From contig NZ_CP036200.1 of NCBI RefSeq assembly GCF_004295345.1, forward strand, positions 2,490,001-2,554,000: DNA of 64,000 nt. The letters are read 5' to 3'. This DNA comes from Shewanella maritima. Lineage in GTDB: Bacteria > Pseudomonadota > Gammaproteobacteria > Enterobacterales > Shewanellaceae. A program made the position numbers and the translations under genes. The notes beneath the pieces are model-generated. The model saw nothing but the letters and a program-made list of their open reading frames with translations, ran no database searches and was not told where the DNA came from. Each line of letters starts with the position of its first letter. Position 1 is the stretch's first letter. Shown one piece after another: positions 35,583-45,100 of the stretch.

Positions 35583-36263
35583 TTAGCCTAATTGCAGCTC
35601 GGCAAAGTTACTAATCGTTTTAAAATTGCCAGTACGCTGCGCATCGTCACGTACCATTTGGCAAGTTACCATACCTGCAGACTCAGCGGCTTTTAGCTCC
35701 TCAACTACGTCTGACACAAACAGAATTTGCTTAGGCGTCAAGCTGATGGTGTTGCAAATATTGCTGTAGGCCTGCTTGTCTAACTTGTTACCGGTGCGAG
35801 TATCAAAGTGGCCGTTAAATTTAGGTGTTAGGTCGCCGTTATCGCTATGGGTAAATAACAGCTTTTGGGCATCAACCGAGCCTGAAGAGAAGCTATATAA
35901 GCGCACATTGTGAGCCTCAAGCTTTGGTAAAAACTCGATAAAGTCTGGGTAAATATGGCCAGTAAACTCACCTTGGTCATAACCTTGCTTCCAAATTAAA
36001 CCCTGCAGGGTTTTCAGTGGCGTGACTTTACGGTCTTCATCAATCCAAGATTCTAAAATCTCAATAACACGTTCCAGATCGGCATCTTGCTCTAGGGCAA
36101 TGTCTTTCACGTCGCTAATGCAGTAATCAACAAGCACATTGTCTTGGTTTTGTTTAATGAATTCAGCCATTGCTGATTTGGAGTATGGGAATAATACATC
36201 CTGAATAAAGTTTAAATCGGTAGTAGTACCTGCAGTATCAACAATGATTGCTCGAATACTCAT
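35583..36263 (-). CDS. mtnC: Acireductone synthase (enolase-phosphatase E1) MtnC
   Basis: The 226-residue HAD-superfamily enzyme of the methionine salvage pathway converts diketo-methylthiopentyl phosphate to acireductone by enolisation and dephosphorylation. The family segments [37 protein letters not shown] and [14 protein letters not shown] are clear. The first motif reads DTAGTTTD where most E1 enzymes have DIEGTT, so the glutamate two residues after the nucleophile Asp is Ala. As far as I recall, other Shewanella share this. No other mtn gene is in the window. Confidence 0.88.
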   Translation of the reverse strand: MSIRAIIVDTAGTTTDLNFIQDVLFPYSKSAMAEFIKQNQDNVLVDYCISDVKDIALEQDADLERVIEILESWIDEDRKVTPLKTLQGLIWKQGYDQGEFTGHIYPDFIEFLPKLEAHNVRLYSFSSGSVDAQKLLFTHSDNGDLTPKFNGHFDTRTGNKLDKQAYSNICNTISLTPKQILFVSDVVEELKAAESAGMVTCQMVRDDAQRTGNFKTISNFAELQLG

Positions 36264-36496
36264 AGTGTGTCACGACTCCAAATAACAAAGTTTGCTTAGC
36301 CTCGATCCTATGCTTTATTAGCCTTTATGGCTAGTGAATTTGTTGCTCGTTAGTTGAGGATTTATAGATAAACGTATTTGTAATGCAAGTTGATGAGTTA
36401 CAAAGGAATAGGTTGCTTAAGATTTGTCCTATTGTATTTGAGCTGTTAGGTTAGCATTTACTAATTCAAGCTAATCAAGCTAACTTTAGGAGCCAC

Positions 36497-37696
36497 ATGA
36501 TTACTTCATCATATCGCTTGTCATCAACGCTGATGCTTTTAGGCATGCTATTTATTGCGCTGCTGTTCATGCCGCAGGTTCTTGCCGAGCCAACATCGAA
36601 TATTCAGCAGCATGAAGCTTATCCTAAGCCGATACAGCAGGTATTGAGCGTTGCGTCAGAGTTATTTACTGAAAAAAGCGCTGACTTTATGGTGAGCTTA
36701 CCCCACAACTATCAGCAAAATTCAGCTAAGTCCTATGTGGTGATGCTTGATTTACACCCACGCTCGCACTTGTTGCACACAGGCATGCACGATTGGATGA
36801 GTCACAACGGTGGCTGGCCTTGGTTAGAAACCATCATTATAACTGCACCCGATGGGCATCAGGGGTTAGGCAAATTAAAAGAGTTAGCCATTGAAGAAAA
36901 GGGCAATCAGCAACTGTTGGACTTTTTCGAGCAAGACTTGTTGCCAGCAATTGATCGCACTTATCGTACTAATGGCTTTAAAATCTTAAACGGCTTTACC
37001 GGTAACGCAGGGCTTGGTTTGTATACCCTGATTAATCGCCCTGAGCTATTTAACGCTTATATCGCTGCTAGCCCAGTGCTGAGCCGTGACTTTGGTTATG
37101 TGCTTAAAGATGCCCCTGAAAAACTCAAAAACCTCAAACTAAAGCAGCAGCGGTTCTTGTTTGTATCAACTAGCGATAGTGGCTACGAGCAGGGTCAGTT
37201 GCCGTCGTTTGCTGAGTTAGAAAGTCTTCTTAAACAAGCTGATGACTCGATGCTTAACTATAAGGTGCAAAGGTTTGATGGCAGCTATTATATGACCCAA
37301 CCTGTGTTGGCAACTGCTATGGGTATTGAGATGATCTTCAATGATATCCACAACACAGTGCAGCCAGATTCTGAACTCGGTAAACAAGGGGCGCAGGCGA
37401 TATTAGCGCACTATAAAACCTTGTCGCAGCAAGTCTACGGCTTTGAGGTGTCAGCGGTTGGCTCGCTAACAGCATTGGCGCAGTCGCAATTTACCGCAGA
37501 TGCCGAGCAAGCTATTGCTACGCTAGAACTTGCCATTGCCAACTACCCGACTAATCCACACGCTTTAGCCGCGCTCGCTGAAATCTATATCGAGTTAGAT
37601 AATCAAACCAAAGCCAATAGCTTATTGCGCCAAGCCATGACCCTGACCGAGCATCCATTTTGGCTTAATAAATGGGGTAAGTTGGTGAAAGAGTAA
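36497..37696 (+). CDS. Exported esterase-like protein with C-terminal helical repeat region
   Basis: The 399-residue protein has a signal peptide (about 1-30, ending QVLA), an esterase-D-like hydrolase domain (about 55-280) and a C-terminal helical TPR-like region (about 310-399). In related esterases the nucleophile elbow is GHSFGG; here the matching segment is GFTGNA with Thr168, so the catalytic serine seems lost. The core otherwise fits (LNGFTGNAGLGLYTLINRPELFNAYIAASP, read in two blocks). It may bind rather than cleave its ligand. The neighbours give no clue. Confidence 0.75.
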   Translation: MITSSYRLSSTLMLLGMLFIALLFMPQVLAEPTSNIQQHEAYPKPIQQVLSVASELFTEKSADFMVSLPHNYQQNSAKSYVVMLDLHPRSHLLHTGMHDWMSHNGGWPWLETIIITAPDGHQGLGKLKELAIEEKGNQQLLDFFEQDLLPAIDRTYRTNGFKILNGFTGNAGLGLYTLINRPELFNAYIAASPVLSRDFGYVLKDAPEKLKNLKLKQQRFLFVSTSDSGYEQGQLPSFAELESLLKQADDSMLNYKVQRFDGSYYMTQPVLATAMGIEMIFNDIHNTVQPDSELGKQGAQAILAHYKTLSQQVYGFEVSAVGSLTALAQSQFTADAEQAIATLELAIANYPTNPHALAALAEIYIELDNQTKANSLLRQAMTLTEHPFWLNKWGKLVKE

Positions 37697-37836
37697 GTTT
37701 CGATAGCCGCTTAATTAGCTTTGATAATTCTTTCTGCAATATTATCTAGTTAAGGTATGATACATCAGTAGGTTAGGGCATTTTGCGTACCCAGAGTTCA
37801 GGTAAATCCTGAGTTCAGATAATAAGGGCTGTGATT

Positions 37837-38280
37837 ATGATTTCAAAATGGGCGAAACGATTTTTTCAAATGGCGGAGCTAGTTGGCTCTTGGAGTAAAG
37901 ATCCCTCGACTCAGGTTGGCGCGGTGATCACTAAGCATAACCGCATCGTCTCTGTTGGCTTCAATGGCTACCCTCATGGCATATCGGACAGTGCAGAGAC
38001 TGACGATCGTGATATGAAGCTACTGAAAACCTTGCACGCTGAAGAAAACGCGATTTTGTTCGCTAAGCGCGACCTTGATGGTTGCGATATTTGGGTGACT
38101 CATTTTCCGTGTCCAAACTGCGCGGCGAAGATTATCCAAACAGGTATTACCGGCGTGTATTGCCCAGAGCAAAGTCAGGACTTCTTATCGCGCTGGGGCG
38201 ATAAAATCAAAATCAGCCAAGATATGTTCTTGCAAGCCGGAGTAAAAGTGAACTGGCTTCCTGTTGACGAGCTTGAATAA
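37837..38280 (+). CDS. dCMP deaminase family protein
   Basis: This zinc-dependent deaminase of about 147 residues carries His67 and Glu69 in HAEENA and the cysteines of PCPNC (Cys92, Cys95). The block SKDPSTQVGAVI is typical of deoxycytidylate deaminases (ComEB/DCTD type), which make dUMP. The ATG at 37837 is chosen because AAGGG lies about eight bases before it; the GTG at 37831 is too close. A terminator follows at 38368. Confidence 0.88.
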   Translation: MISKWAKRFFQMAELVGSWSKDPSTQVGAVITKHNRIVSVGFNGYPHGISDSAETDDRDMKLLKTLHAEENAILFAKRDLDGCDIWVTHFPCPNCAAKIIQTGITGVYCPEQSQDFLSRWGDKIKISQDMFLQAGVKVNWLPVDELE

Positions 38281-38367
38281 TTATTAAATCACGTGAGTCA
38301 TCGCTAACCATGTTATCGATAACGAAACTATCGTTAACTAAGTGTTAGCTCGCTATATTGTTTTATC

Positions 38368-38394
38368 TAAAACCGACCTAGTGTCGGTTTTTTG
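38368..38394 (+). terminator. Terminator after the dCMP deaminase gene
   Basis: AAACCGAC and GTCGGTTT form an 8-base stem around CTAGT, followed by six T residues. Confidence 0.85.
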
Positions 38395-38606
38395 TTGCCT
38401 ATATCAAATTAAGTAAGTGATAACAGCGCAGCATTCAATCATTCCCTAATGAGCCGTTCTAGTTTGTTAGTCGGCTGAACTGCATAAATTTACAAAGTAA
38501 TTTTCCCTGTCGATTAATTAAGCAAATCACAAAGTTCAAAACTGTGAATTAGCCCCTGTAATAAAACTGTCAAAAGTACCGCTTTAGGGGTATATCTATA
38601 AATGTG
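38395..38606. other. Intergenic region upstream of arrA
   Basis: No gene is visible. Two CRP-like half sites (TCACA near 38526 and TGTGA near 38544) are present, but they face outward and do not form a full site. The ArsR-box candidate follows at 38607. Confidence 0.4.
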
Positions 38607-38626
38607 TATATGCGATTAGTGTTATA
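38607..38626 (+). promoter_or_regulatory. ArsR-box candidate before arrA
   Basis: TATATGCGATTAGTGTTATA aligns with the ArsR-box core CATATGCG-x-TT-x4-TTATG from memory, sharing ATATGCG, TT and TTAT in register. It ends four bases before the GAGGGG ribosome binding site of arrA, so a bound repressor would block the promoter. The ArsR gene lies directly beyond arrB. Confidence 0.55.
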
Positions 38627-38641
38627 TATCGAGGGGTAGAA

Positions 38642-41203
38642 ATGACTGATAACGTAAATAAAGGCCGCAGAGCGCTATTAAAAACGTCAGTAGCAGGGGC
38701 CGCTCTCTCTGGAGTGGGGTGCAGCAGCAATACTGTTGAGCCAGTAATCAAAGGTATTGAGAGTGAATTGCCAGCTAAGGCGAAATTAACAGGTACAGGC
38801 CAATGGGTTGCAACCACTTGCCAAGGGTGTACATCCTGGTGTGCTAAGCAAGCCTATATTATGGACGGCAAAGCCGTAAAAGTACGTGGTAACGTGAACT
38901 CGAAAGTGCACGGTAGTTCTAGTTGTCCGCGCGAGCAATTAGGTTTGCAGCAGGTGTACGACCCAGACCGGGTGAAAACACCGCTTATTCGTACTAACCC
39001 GAAAAAGGGTAAACAGCATGATCCTATGTTCAAGCCAATTTCATGGGATGAAGCATTAGATATATTGGCTGATAAGATCATCAAGCTAAGAAACAATGAT
39101 GAATCTCATAAGTATGCACTCATGCGCGGTCGTTACTCGCATATCAATGAGTTCATGTACAAGCATTTGACCAATATGATTGGCTCGCCAAATAACATTT
39201 CTCACAGTTCTATTTGTGCCGAAGCCCATAAAATGGCGCCGTACTATCAAGATGGCAACTGGGGCTATAACCAATATGACATAGAGAACACCAAGTTTAT
39301 TCTGTCTTTTGGTGCAGACCCTGTTGCCAGTAACCGCCAGGTGTCTTACTACTCAAAAACCTTTGGTGCGGCATTAGATAACGCCAAAGTTGTGGTCGTC
39401 GACCCGCGTTTGTCTGCTTCAGCAAGTAAGGCGCATAAGTGGATCCCAATCGAGCCAGCGCAAGATAGCGTATTAGCGCTAGCCATTGCTCACGTTGCCT
39501 TAGTTGAGGGGTTATGGCACAAACCGTTTGTGGGTGACTTTGCTAACAAGCAAAACCAGTTTGTGGCTGGTAAAACTGTTGATGCAAAAGCGTTTGAAGA
39601 GCGCTATACCCATGGTTTAGTTGATTGGTGGAACCTTTCTCTCAAAGATTGCACGCCGCAGTGGGCTGAAGAAATCAGCCAAATTCCAGCAGCAACCATT
39701 ATTGCGATTGCACGTGATATGGGCAAAGCCGCGCCAGCGGTACAGGTTTGGACTTCACGCGGTGCAGTCATGCATACCCGTGGCACTTATACCGCGATGG
39801 CTTGTCATTCACTCAATGGCTTATTCGGCGGTATCGACAGCAAGGGTGGTTTGTTCCCTGGCAACAAGATTAAGTTGAATAAGAAATTCCCTGACTCTAA
39901 GCCGTATCTAGATGATATTGCTAAAAAAGGCGTTAAACATACCAAGATTGACCAGCGCGGTACGCTTGCCTTCCCAGCGCTTAAGAAGGGTAAGTCTGGC
40001 GGCGGTGTGGTAACCAGTAACGCCGCTAACGGCATGTTGTCGGCTGACCCATATGACATCAAGGTATTACTGGCTTACTTCAATAACTTCAACTTTTCTG
40101 CGCCAGAAGGCCAACGTTGGAACGAAGCGTTAAGCCAAGTTGATTTCATGGCACATGTGACCACCAATATTTCTGAGTTCAGCTGGTTTGCCGATCTCAT
40201 TCTGCCTGCTAATCATCATATGTTTGAAAAGTGGGGCGTGCTTGACTCGATTGGTAATGGTATTCACCAGGTATCGGTGCAGCAACCGTCGATTAAGCGT
40301 CTATGGGACACCAAAGACGATGAGTCAGAAATCCCATATTTGCTTGCTAAGAAGCTAGCCGATAAAGGCTTTGATAAGCCTTGGCGTTACATCAACGAGC
40401 AACTACTTGACCCTGAAACGAAGCAAGCTGCTAAAGATGAGCGCCAGTTTGGTGAGTTGTTAGTGAAGTACGTGACTTACCCACTTTGGTCTGATGCTAC
40501 CGGTAAATACGGTGAGGCAATGACCTCCTGGAAGCAGTTTACCGATGCCGGGGTTTGGAACAGTCATCCGTACAAGTATCAAGCGCGCTGGGGCAAGTTT
40601 AAAACCGAGACCAAGCAGTTTGAGTTTTACAGTAAAACCTTACAAAAAGCCCTATCTAAGCACGCCAAGAAGCACCACGTCAGCATCGACAAGGTGATGG
40701 AAGTGTGTGACTACCAGGCGCGCGGTGAGCTGGCGTTTGTGCCTCATTATGAAGAACCTTACCGCTTTGGTGACGTAACTAAATTCCCGCTATTGCTGGT
40801 GGATCAAAAGTCACGCTTGAGCAAAGAAGGTCGCTCAGCAAATACCCCTTGGTTCTACGAGTTTAAGGATGTTGACCCGGGTGATCTAGCTGGTGTCGAC
40901 TCAGCCAAAATCAATCCAATTGATGGTGAGAAGTTAGGCATTAAAACTGGCGACAAAGTGGTCATTGCTAGCCCAGTAGGTGAAGTCAGTTGTACTGCCG
41001 TGCTGTGGGAAGGGGTTCGTCCAGGCACAGTAGCGAAGTGTTTTGGTCAAGGCCACTGGGCTTATGGCCGTAATGCGTCAGCGGTATTTGGTCAGCAAGA
41101 GCGAGGAGGCTCTAACAATGACCTGATTGCCGATAGGTATGACAGGCTAAGCGGCGCGTCTGCTTTCTATGGTCACATTCGTATTAACATGAAAAAAGCC
41201 TGA
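38642..41203 (+). CDS. arrA: Respiratory arsenate reductase, molybdenum subunit ArrA
   Basis: The 853-residue Mo-bis-MGD enzyme reduces arsenate to arsenite as terminal electron acceptor in the periplasm. A Tat signal (KGRRALLK) opens the protein. The iron-sulfur motif C60-x2-C63-x3-C67-x27-C95 has ArrA spacing. Cys192 is the expected Mo ligand. Arg164, Tyr165, His188, Ser189, Lys197 and Tyr209 align with the arsenate-binding residues I recall from ANA-3 ArrA, offset by one. WHKPFVGDF matches the region used for arrA primers. It precedes arrB by 11 bases. No membrane anchor gene follows, as expected when CymA supplies electrons. Confidence 0.92.
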   Translation: MTDNVNKGRRALLKTSVAGAALSGVGCSSNTVEPVIKGIESELPAKAKLTGTGQWVATTCQGCTSWCAKQAYIMDGKAVKVRGNVNSKVHGSSSCPREQLGLQQVYDPDRVKTPLIRTNPKKGKQHDPMFKPISWDEALDILADKIIKLRNNDESHKYALMRGRYSHINEFMYKHLTNMIGSPNNISHSSICAEAHKMAPYYQDGNWGYNQYDIENTKFILSFGADPVASNRQVSYYSKTFGAALDNAKVVVVDPRLSASASKAHKWIPIEPAQDSVLALAIAHVALVEGLWHKPFVGDFANKQNQFVAGKTVDAKAFEERYTHGLVDWWNLSLKDCTPQWAEEISQIPAATIIAIARDMGKAAPAVQVWTSRGAVMHTRGTYTAMACHSLNGLFGGIDSKGGLFPGNKIKLNKKFPDSKPYLDDIAKKGVKHTKIDQRGTLAFPALKKGKSGGGVVTSNAANGMLSADPYDIKVLLAYFNNFNFSAPEGQRWNEALSQVDFMAHVTTNISEFSWFADLILPANHHMFEKWGVLDSIGNGIHQVSVQQPSIKRLWDTKDDESEIPYLLAKKLADKGFDKPWRYINEQLLDPETKQAAKDERQFGELLVKYVTYPLWSDATGKYGEAMTSWKQFTDAGVWNSHPYKYQARWGKFKTETKQFEFYSKTLQKALSKHAKKHHVSIDKVMEVCDYQARGELAFVPHYEEPYRFGDVTKFPLLLVDQKSRLSKEGRSANTPWFYEFKDVDPGDLAGVDSAKINPIDGEKLGIKTGDKVVIASPVGEVSCTAVLWEGVRPGTVAKCFGQGHWAYGRNASAVFGQQERGGSNNDLIADRYDRLSGASAFYGHIRINMKKA

Positions 41204-41214
41204 GGTAATTGATT

Positions 41215-41919
41215 ATGAGACTCGGAATGGTAATTGACCTACAAAAGTGCGTAGGCTGCGGCGGCTGTGACTTAGCTTGTAAAGCTGAAAACAACACTGC
41301 TGATGGAATTAAGTGGTCGAATCATATCAATACAACTGAAGGCCGTTTTCCTGATGTGAAGTACAGCTATATCCCGACCATGTGTAACCACTGCTCGAAT
41401 GCTGCGTGTGTGGAAGTGTGCCCAACAGGTGCTATGTACAAGGATGATCGTGGCTTAACCTTGCAAGACAACGACAAGTGTATTGGTTGCCGTAAGTGTG
41501 AGCGAGTTTGTCCGTATGGCGTGATTAGTTACAACAAGCAGGTGCCGCATCGCAATTGGCAAGATGATGAAGCACTTGTCGCCGGAGCAACCGCTTCACC
41601 TAAAGCGCTGGTTAAGCAAGCGAATGCCAAGGTGTTCCCTTATATGAACCCAGCGCGTGGCGATACTTACCCAGCTACGCGTCCACGTCGCACAACTGAG
41701 AAGTGTACCTTCTGTGACCACCGCTTAGACCAAGGCTTAAGCCCAGCTTGTGTGTCGGCATGTCCCGCAGGCGCTCGTGTGTTTGGTGATTTGGACGACC
41801 CGACTAGTGAAGCGTCACGCATGCTTAAGCTTAATAGCGCGCAGCAGCTGAATCTAGAAGCCAACACTAAGCCTAATGTGTACTACATTCGCAGCTTTAA
41901 CGTGAAGAGTATTTACTAG
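41215..41919 (+). CDS. arrB: Respiratory arsenate reductase, iron-sulfur subunit ArrB
   Basis: The 234-residue ferredoxin-like subunit has sixteen cysteines (12, 15, 18, 22; 57, 60, 65, 69; 89, 92, 95, 99; 164, 167, 179, 183), enough for four [4Fe-4S] clusters that pass electrons to ArrA. The length equals that of ANA-3 ArrB as I recall. The ATG at 41215 is used with GAGG nine bases upstream; the TTG at 41209 is rejected. A hairpin at 42038 probably ends the transcript. Confidence 0.92.
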   Translation: MRLGMVIDLQKCVGCGGCDLACKAENNTADGIKWSNHINTTEGRFPDVKYSYIPTMCNHCSNAACVEVCPTGAMYKDDRGLTLQDNDKCIGCRKCERVCPYGVISYNKQVPHRNWQDDEALVAGATASPKALVKQANAKVFPYMNPARGDTYPATRPRRTTEKCTFCDHRLDQGLSPACVSACPAGARVFGDLDDPTSEASRMLKLNSAQQLNLEANTKPNVYYIRSFNVKSIY

Positions 41920-42037
41920 GTTTTTTGCATTGGCTGATGATTTTGCTGATTAGAGTTAACGACAAGGACGTCTAACTTTAGCGGCTAAGAGTAATGCGTT
42001 AGCTGCAAAAGTTTGAATAACGTTTTGGGAGCAAGGT

Positions 42038-42070
42038 GGGGCATATTGCTAAGGCTATATGTCCCATTTT
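42038..42070 (+). terminator. Terminator candidate between arrB and arsR
   Basis: GGGGCATAT and ATATGTCCC pair over nine bases with one G-T pair, and TTTT follows after one base. It lies between the convergent arrB and arsR genes. Confidence 0.6.
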
Positions 42071-42088
42071 CTATGCTTGATGAAAGGG

Positions 42089-42460
42089 TTAGCTACCGCA
42101 GCAAAGAATGTTTGGTCTGTCTGCGCTTGGGCCGACTTTTTCTAGCTTAGTCATGGCATCGGCAATTAACTGGTGATTGCCGGCATAGGTTTGGTTTACC
42201 ACTTCTTGCGCCCATTCAGGCAATTCAGGGTTAATTGAATAGTAGATCCATTGCCCTTCACGGCGGTTAACGACCACACCATTGGTTTTTAGTAATGCAA
42301 GGTTACGGGAGATCTTTGGCTGCACTTCGTTTAATGCTTCAGTAAACTCACACACACATAGCTCGTTCTCCGCTTTCAGCATCATAATAATCGCCAAGCG
42401 TGAAGGATCAGACAGGGATTTGAACAGGCTAATTGGGTCGAGTTGCATCATACGAGTCAT
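42089..42460 (-). CDS. arsR: ArsR-family arsenite-responsive repressor
   Basis: The 123-residue winged-helix protein has the arsenite-binding motif ELCVC in the first DNA-binding helix region and a CCGS tail that may add a thiol. The recognition segment QPKISRNLALLKTNGVV is typical. It is convergent with arrAB and has its own promoter region with a palindrome. It probably represses arrAB and itself until arsenite binds. No arsenite pump or ArsC gene is in the window. Confidence 0.88.
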   Translation of the reverse strand: MTRMMQLDPISLFKSLSDPSRLAIIMMLKAENELCVCEFTEALNEVQPKISRNLALLKTNGVVVNRREGQWIYYSINPELPEWAQEVVNQTYAGNHQLIADAMTKLEKVGPSADRPNILCCGS

Positions 42461-42487
42461 CTAATTAACAAATTTTGCGCTAACAAT

Positions 42488-42502
42488 ATGCCCTTTGGGC
42501 AT
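42488..42502. promoter_or_regulatory. Palindrome upstream of arsR
   Basis: ATGCCCTTTGGGCAT is a perfect palindrome around a TTT centre, 28 bases before the arsR start. It could be an operator or part of a hairpin. It does not resemble the ArsR box before arrA. Confidence 0.4.
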
Positions 42503-42545
42503 TGGAGTCAATTTGTAGCCGCTGCATTTACATTTTTGCTGGAAA

Positions 42546-43664
42546 CTAGGCGCCAATAAGCTTGCTTGAGTGCTGTTTAAATAGCAGTCGTATTATGCGG
42601 CTGATGACGATGCTCAGAGTGATGGACAAAGTCAGGCTTGCTAGCCCAAAGCTTGCAATTAACCACGGGCTGCGATGATCAGCCAATGTTTGCCAGGCAA
42701 GGCCAATTAACCAGCCCATAGGCACGACATGGATAAAGTAAATAGCAAAGGCGTGGTCGGCGCACAGGCTTAACAGGCGTTTAGTTTTTGGTTTGGCTTG
42801 TCGCCTAGCTAGTTGCTTCGGCGTTTGATTTGATTGCTGCCGGGTTGGCTGATGCCAGCTGTGCAGCCAATGAAGTATTAACAGTGCGAGCAAACACTTT
42901 TGCAGGTAGTACAAGCTCTCGCGCAAGCTGAAAAAGCCATAGCTCCAAGTATCAACCAGATAGCCATAAACAAGTGCCAAACTAGATATCACCACTATGG
43001 TGAATATTGGCATTTGATAGCGTTCAATTAGCGTTAACGTCGCTTTATAGTGACTGCCGATAATCATCCCCAGCAAATAGGCACCACTAAAATACACAAA
43101 GGTCTGCGGCTCAATAAAGTCTGGAAACGGGCTGCGAGTAATGACTAACGGCTGTAAAGTGAGTGCGAATGCGACAACAATGCCGCGAGGCTGCGTAGAT
43201 AACTTATTTAATAACCACTGAAATAGTGGCGTTAGCGCAAACAACACCACTAATACAGGGATATACCAGTATTGAATACTCGCCTTTCCGACCAGTAGGT
43301 TGTTCAAATACACCTGCAACATATTGGCGTCAGGGTTATCGGCGCTGACATATTGCCAGTACATGGCGGTCATCACCGCACTCATTACTATATAGGGCAG
43401 TACTACCTTTGAGAGTTTTTGCCGGTAGAAGTGACGCCAGGGTTTCCGGTGTAGAACCTGAGTAAATAACAGCCCTGAAATGATGGCAAAGAATAGGGTT
43501 GAGCCGTGAAACAGCATCTCGGTGACAGCAAATACCCACTCTAAGCTGTCATCTAATTGGCCGGTCCAAAAAATCGCAAATGACCAGGCGTGCGCAGCCA
43601 CTATGGTAATAATCGCCACACCACGAAAACTATGAAGATGTTCGATACGTTGTTGTGCTGACAT
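42546..43664 (-). CDS. Acyltransferase family 3 membrane protein
   Basis: The 372-residue protein has about ten membrane segments and belongs to the acyltransferase-3 family, which adds acyl groups to sugars or surface polymers. The block LHSFRGVAIITIVAAHAW near the N-terminus, with the conserved histidine, is typical. The C-terminal helix YFIHVVPMGWLIG is also characteristic. The neighbours (arsR, hutI) do not suggest a substrate. Confidence 0.83.
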   Translation of the reverse strand: MSAQQRIEHLHSFRGVAIITIVAAHAWSFAIFWTGQLDDSLEWVFAVTEMLFHGSTLFFAIISGLLFTQVLHRKPWRHFYRQKLSKVVLPYIVMSAVMTAMYWQYVSADNPDANMLQVYLNNLLVGKASIQYWYIPVLVVLFALTPLFQWLLNKLSTQPRGIVVAFALTLQPLVITRSPFPDFIEPQTFVYFSGAYLLGMIIGSHYKATLTLIERYQMPIFTIVVISSLALVYGYLVDTWSYGFFSLRESLYYLQKCLLALLILHWLHSWHQPTRQQSNQTPKQLARRQAKPKTKRLLSLCADHAFAIYFIHVVPMGWLIGLAWQTLADHRSPWLIASFGLASLTLSITLSIVISRIIRLLFKQHSSKLIGA

Positions 43665-43742
43665 AGCGAGTCCATTGCCTTTGCCAAGGTGGTATAAAAG
43701 GGATAACTAATGTTGTGGGTTATTTAAGCAGGCATCAAGAGC

Positions 43743-43768
43743 AAAAGGCCTGCATACGAATGCAGGCC
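43743..43768 (-). terminator. Terminator after hutI
   Basis: GGCCTGCAT and ATGCAGGCC form a perfect 9-base stem around a four-base loop. On the minus strand it is followed by TTTT. Confidence 0.75.
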
Positions 43769-43820
43769 GATATACCTTAGCGGGAAACAACAACGAGAAG
43801 GTGAGTGAGGCTAACTCGGT

Positions 43821-45047
43821 TTATTGATGCACCAACTGACCATTTTTGACCACATTAATGCATGGGTTTACGCCAAAGCTGTAGGCGAGCTCTGCTGGTG
43901 AGTCGATGTCCCATAAGCAAAAATCTGCTTGCATACCTAGCTTTAACTGACCGACTTTATCTTCCAGCCCTAGCGCTTTTGCCGCATTCACAGTCACGCC
44001 TGCGAGTGCTTCTTCCGGCGTTAATCTAAATAGCGTACACGCCATATTGAGCATCAACTGGGTTGAGCATAACGGTGATGAACCAGGGTTAAAGTCACTG
44101 GCGACCACCATAGGCACCTTATGTTGGCGTAGCAGCTCAATCGGTGGCAGCTTGGTTTCGCGTAGGAAGTAAAAAGCACCGGGCAGTAATACCGCGCAGG
44201 TGCCGTTGTCGCTAATAGCTTTGACACCTTGTTCATCAAGGTACTCGATATGATCGACCGATTTAGCCCCTAGCTTAGCTGCCATTTCAGAGCCGCCAAT
44301 GTTAGACAGCTGCTCGGCGTGCAGTTTGATTTTAAGTCCTGCCTGTTTTGCTGCTGTTAGCACCTTTTCAGTTTGTGCTAAGTCAAAAGCGATGCCTTCA
44401 CAAAACACATCCACGGCATCGGCAAGGTCTTGCTCAATCACCTTCGGCAGCATGTCGTTAATCACTAAATCGACATAAGCATCGGCGTTATCTTTATATT
44501 CCGGTGGAATGGCGTGAGCACCTAAAAAGGTGGTTTGCACATCCACATGGTGGTGCTTACCAAGCTCGCGAGCGACACGCAGCATTTTTAGTTCAGTGTC
44601 GGTATCTAAGCCGTAACCCGACTTTATCTCAACCGTTGTGACCCCTTCTTTACCTAGGGCATTTAAGCGTTTACGGGCAGACTCAAACAGCTCAGCCTCA
44701 TCAGCCTCGCGGCAGGCTTTAACCGTTGAAATAATGCCGCCGCCAGCACGGGCAATATCTTCATAGCTAGCTCCGTTAAGGCGCATTTCAAATTCATTGG
44801 CGCGGTTGCCTGCAAATACTAAATGGGTGTGGGCATCAATTAAGCCTGGAGTGAGCCATTTGCCTTTGCCTCTGTAAACAGGAGTTGACAAAACATCGAA
44901 TTCTGGCAGCTGAGCGCGTGGGCCTACCCAGGCAATTTTACCGTCTTTTACTGCCAGTGCAGCATCGGTAATTGCACCGTAAGCTGTTGATAAATCTGTG
45001 TCCATGGTGGCGATATTGATATCTAACCAGACCTGATCCCACGACAT
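43821..45047 (-). CDS. hutI: Imidazolonepropionase HutI
   Basis: The 408-residue metal-dependent amidohydrolase opens imidazolone propionate to formiminoglutamate, the third step of histidine breakdown. The metal motifs [14 protein letters not shown] and the DFNPG segment are present, with the family block EIKSGYGLD. The frame continues upstream to 45131, but the ATG at 45047 follows GAGGGAT and gives the normal start MSWDQVW. It is divergent from hutC, with a perfect palindromic operator between. Confidence 0.96.
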   Translation of the reverse strand: MSWDQVWLDINIATMDTDLSTAYGAITDAALAVKDGKIAWVGPRAQLPEFDVLSTPVYRGKGKWLTPGLIDAHTHLVFAGNRANEFEMRLNGASYEDIARAGGGIISTVKACREADEAELFESARKRLNALGKEGVTTVEIKSGYGLDTDTELKMLRVARELGKHHHVDVQTTFLGAHAIPPEYKDNADAYVDLVINDMLPKVIEQDLADAVDVFCEGIAFDLAQTEKVLTAAKQAGLKIKLHAEQLSNIGGSEMAAKLGAKSVDHIEYLDEQGVKAISDNGTCAVLLPGAFYFLRETKLPPIELLRQHKVPMVVASDFNPGSSPLCSTQLMLNMACTLFRLTPEEALAGVTVNAAKALGLEDKVGQLKLGMQADFCLWDIDSPAELAYSFGVNPCINVVKNGQLVHQ

Positions 45048-45100
45048 AGCATCCCTCAATTCGTTGTTGTTTTTGTCGCCAATCACCATACTTGTTTTTA

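Noticed and set aside
38526..38548. CRP site before arrA
   Set aside because: TCACA and TGTGA are present but face outward and are too far apart.
39621..39878. Small frame inside arrA
   Set aside because: Shadow of the well-supported arrA reading frame.
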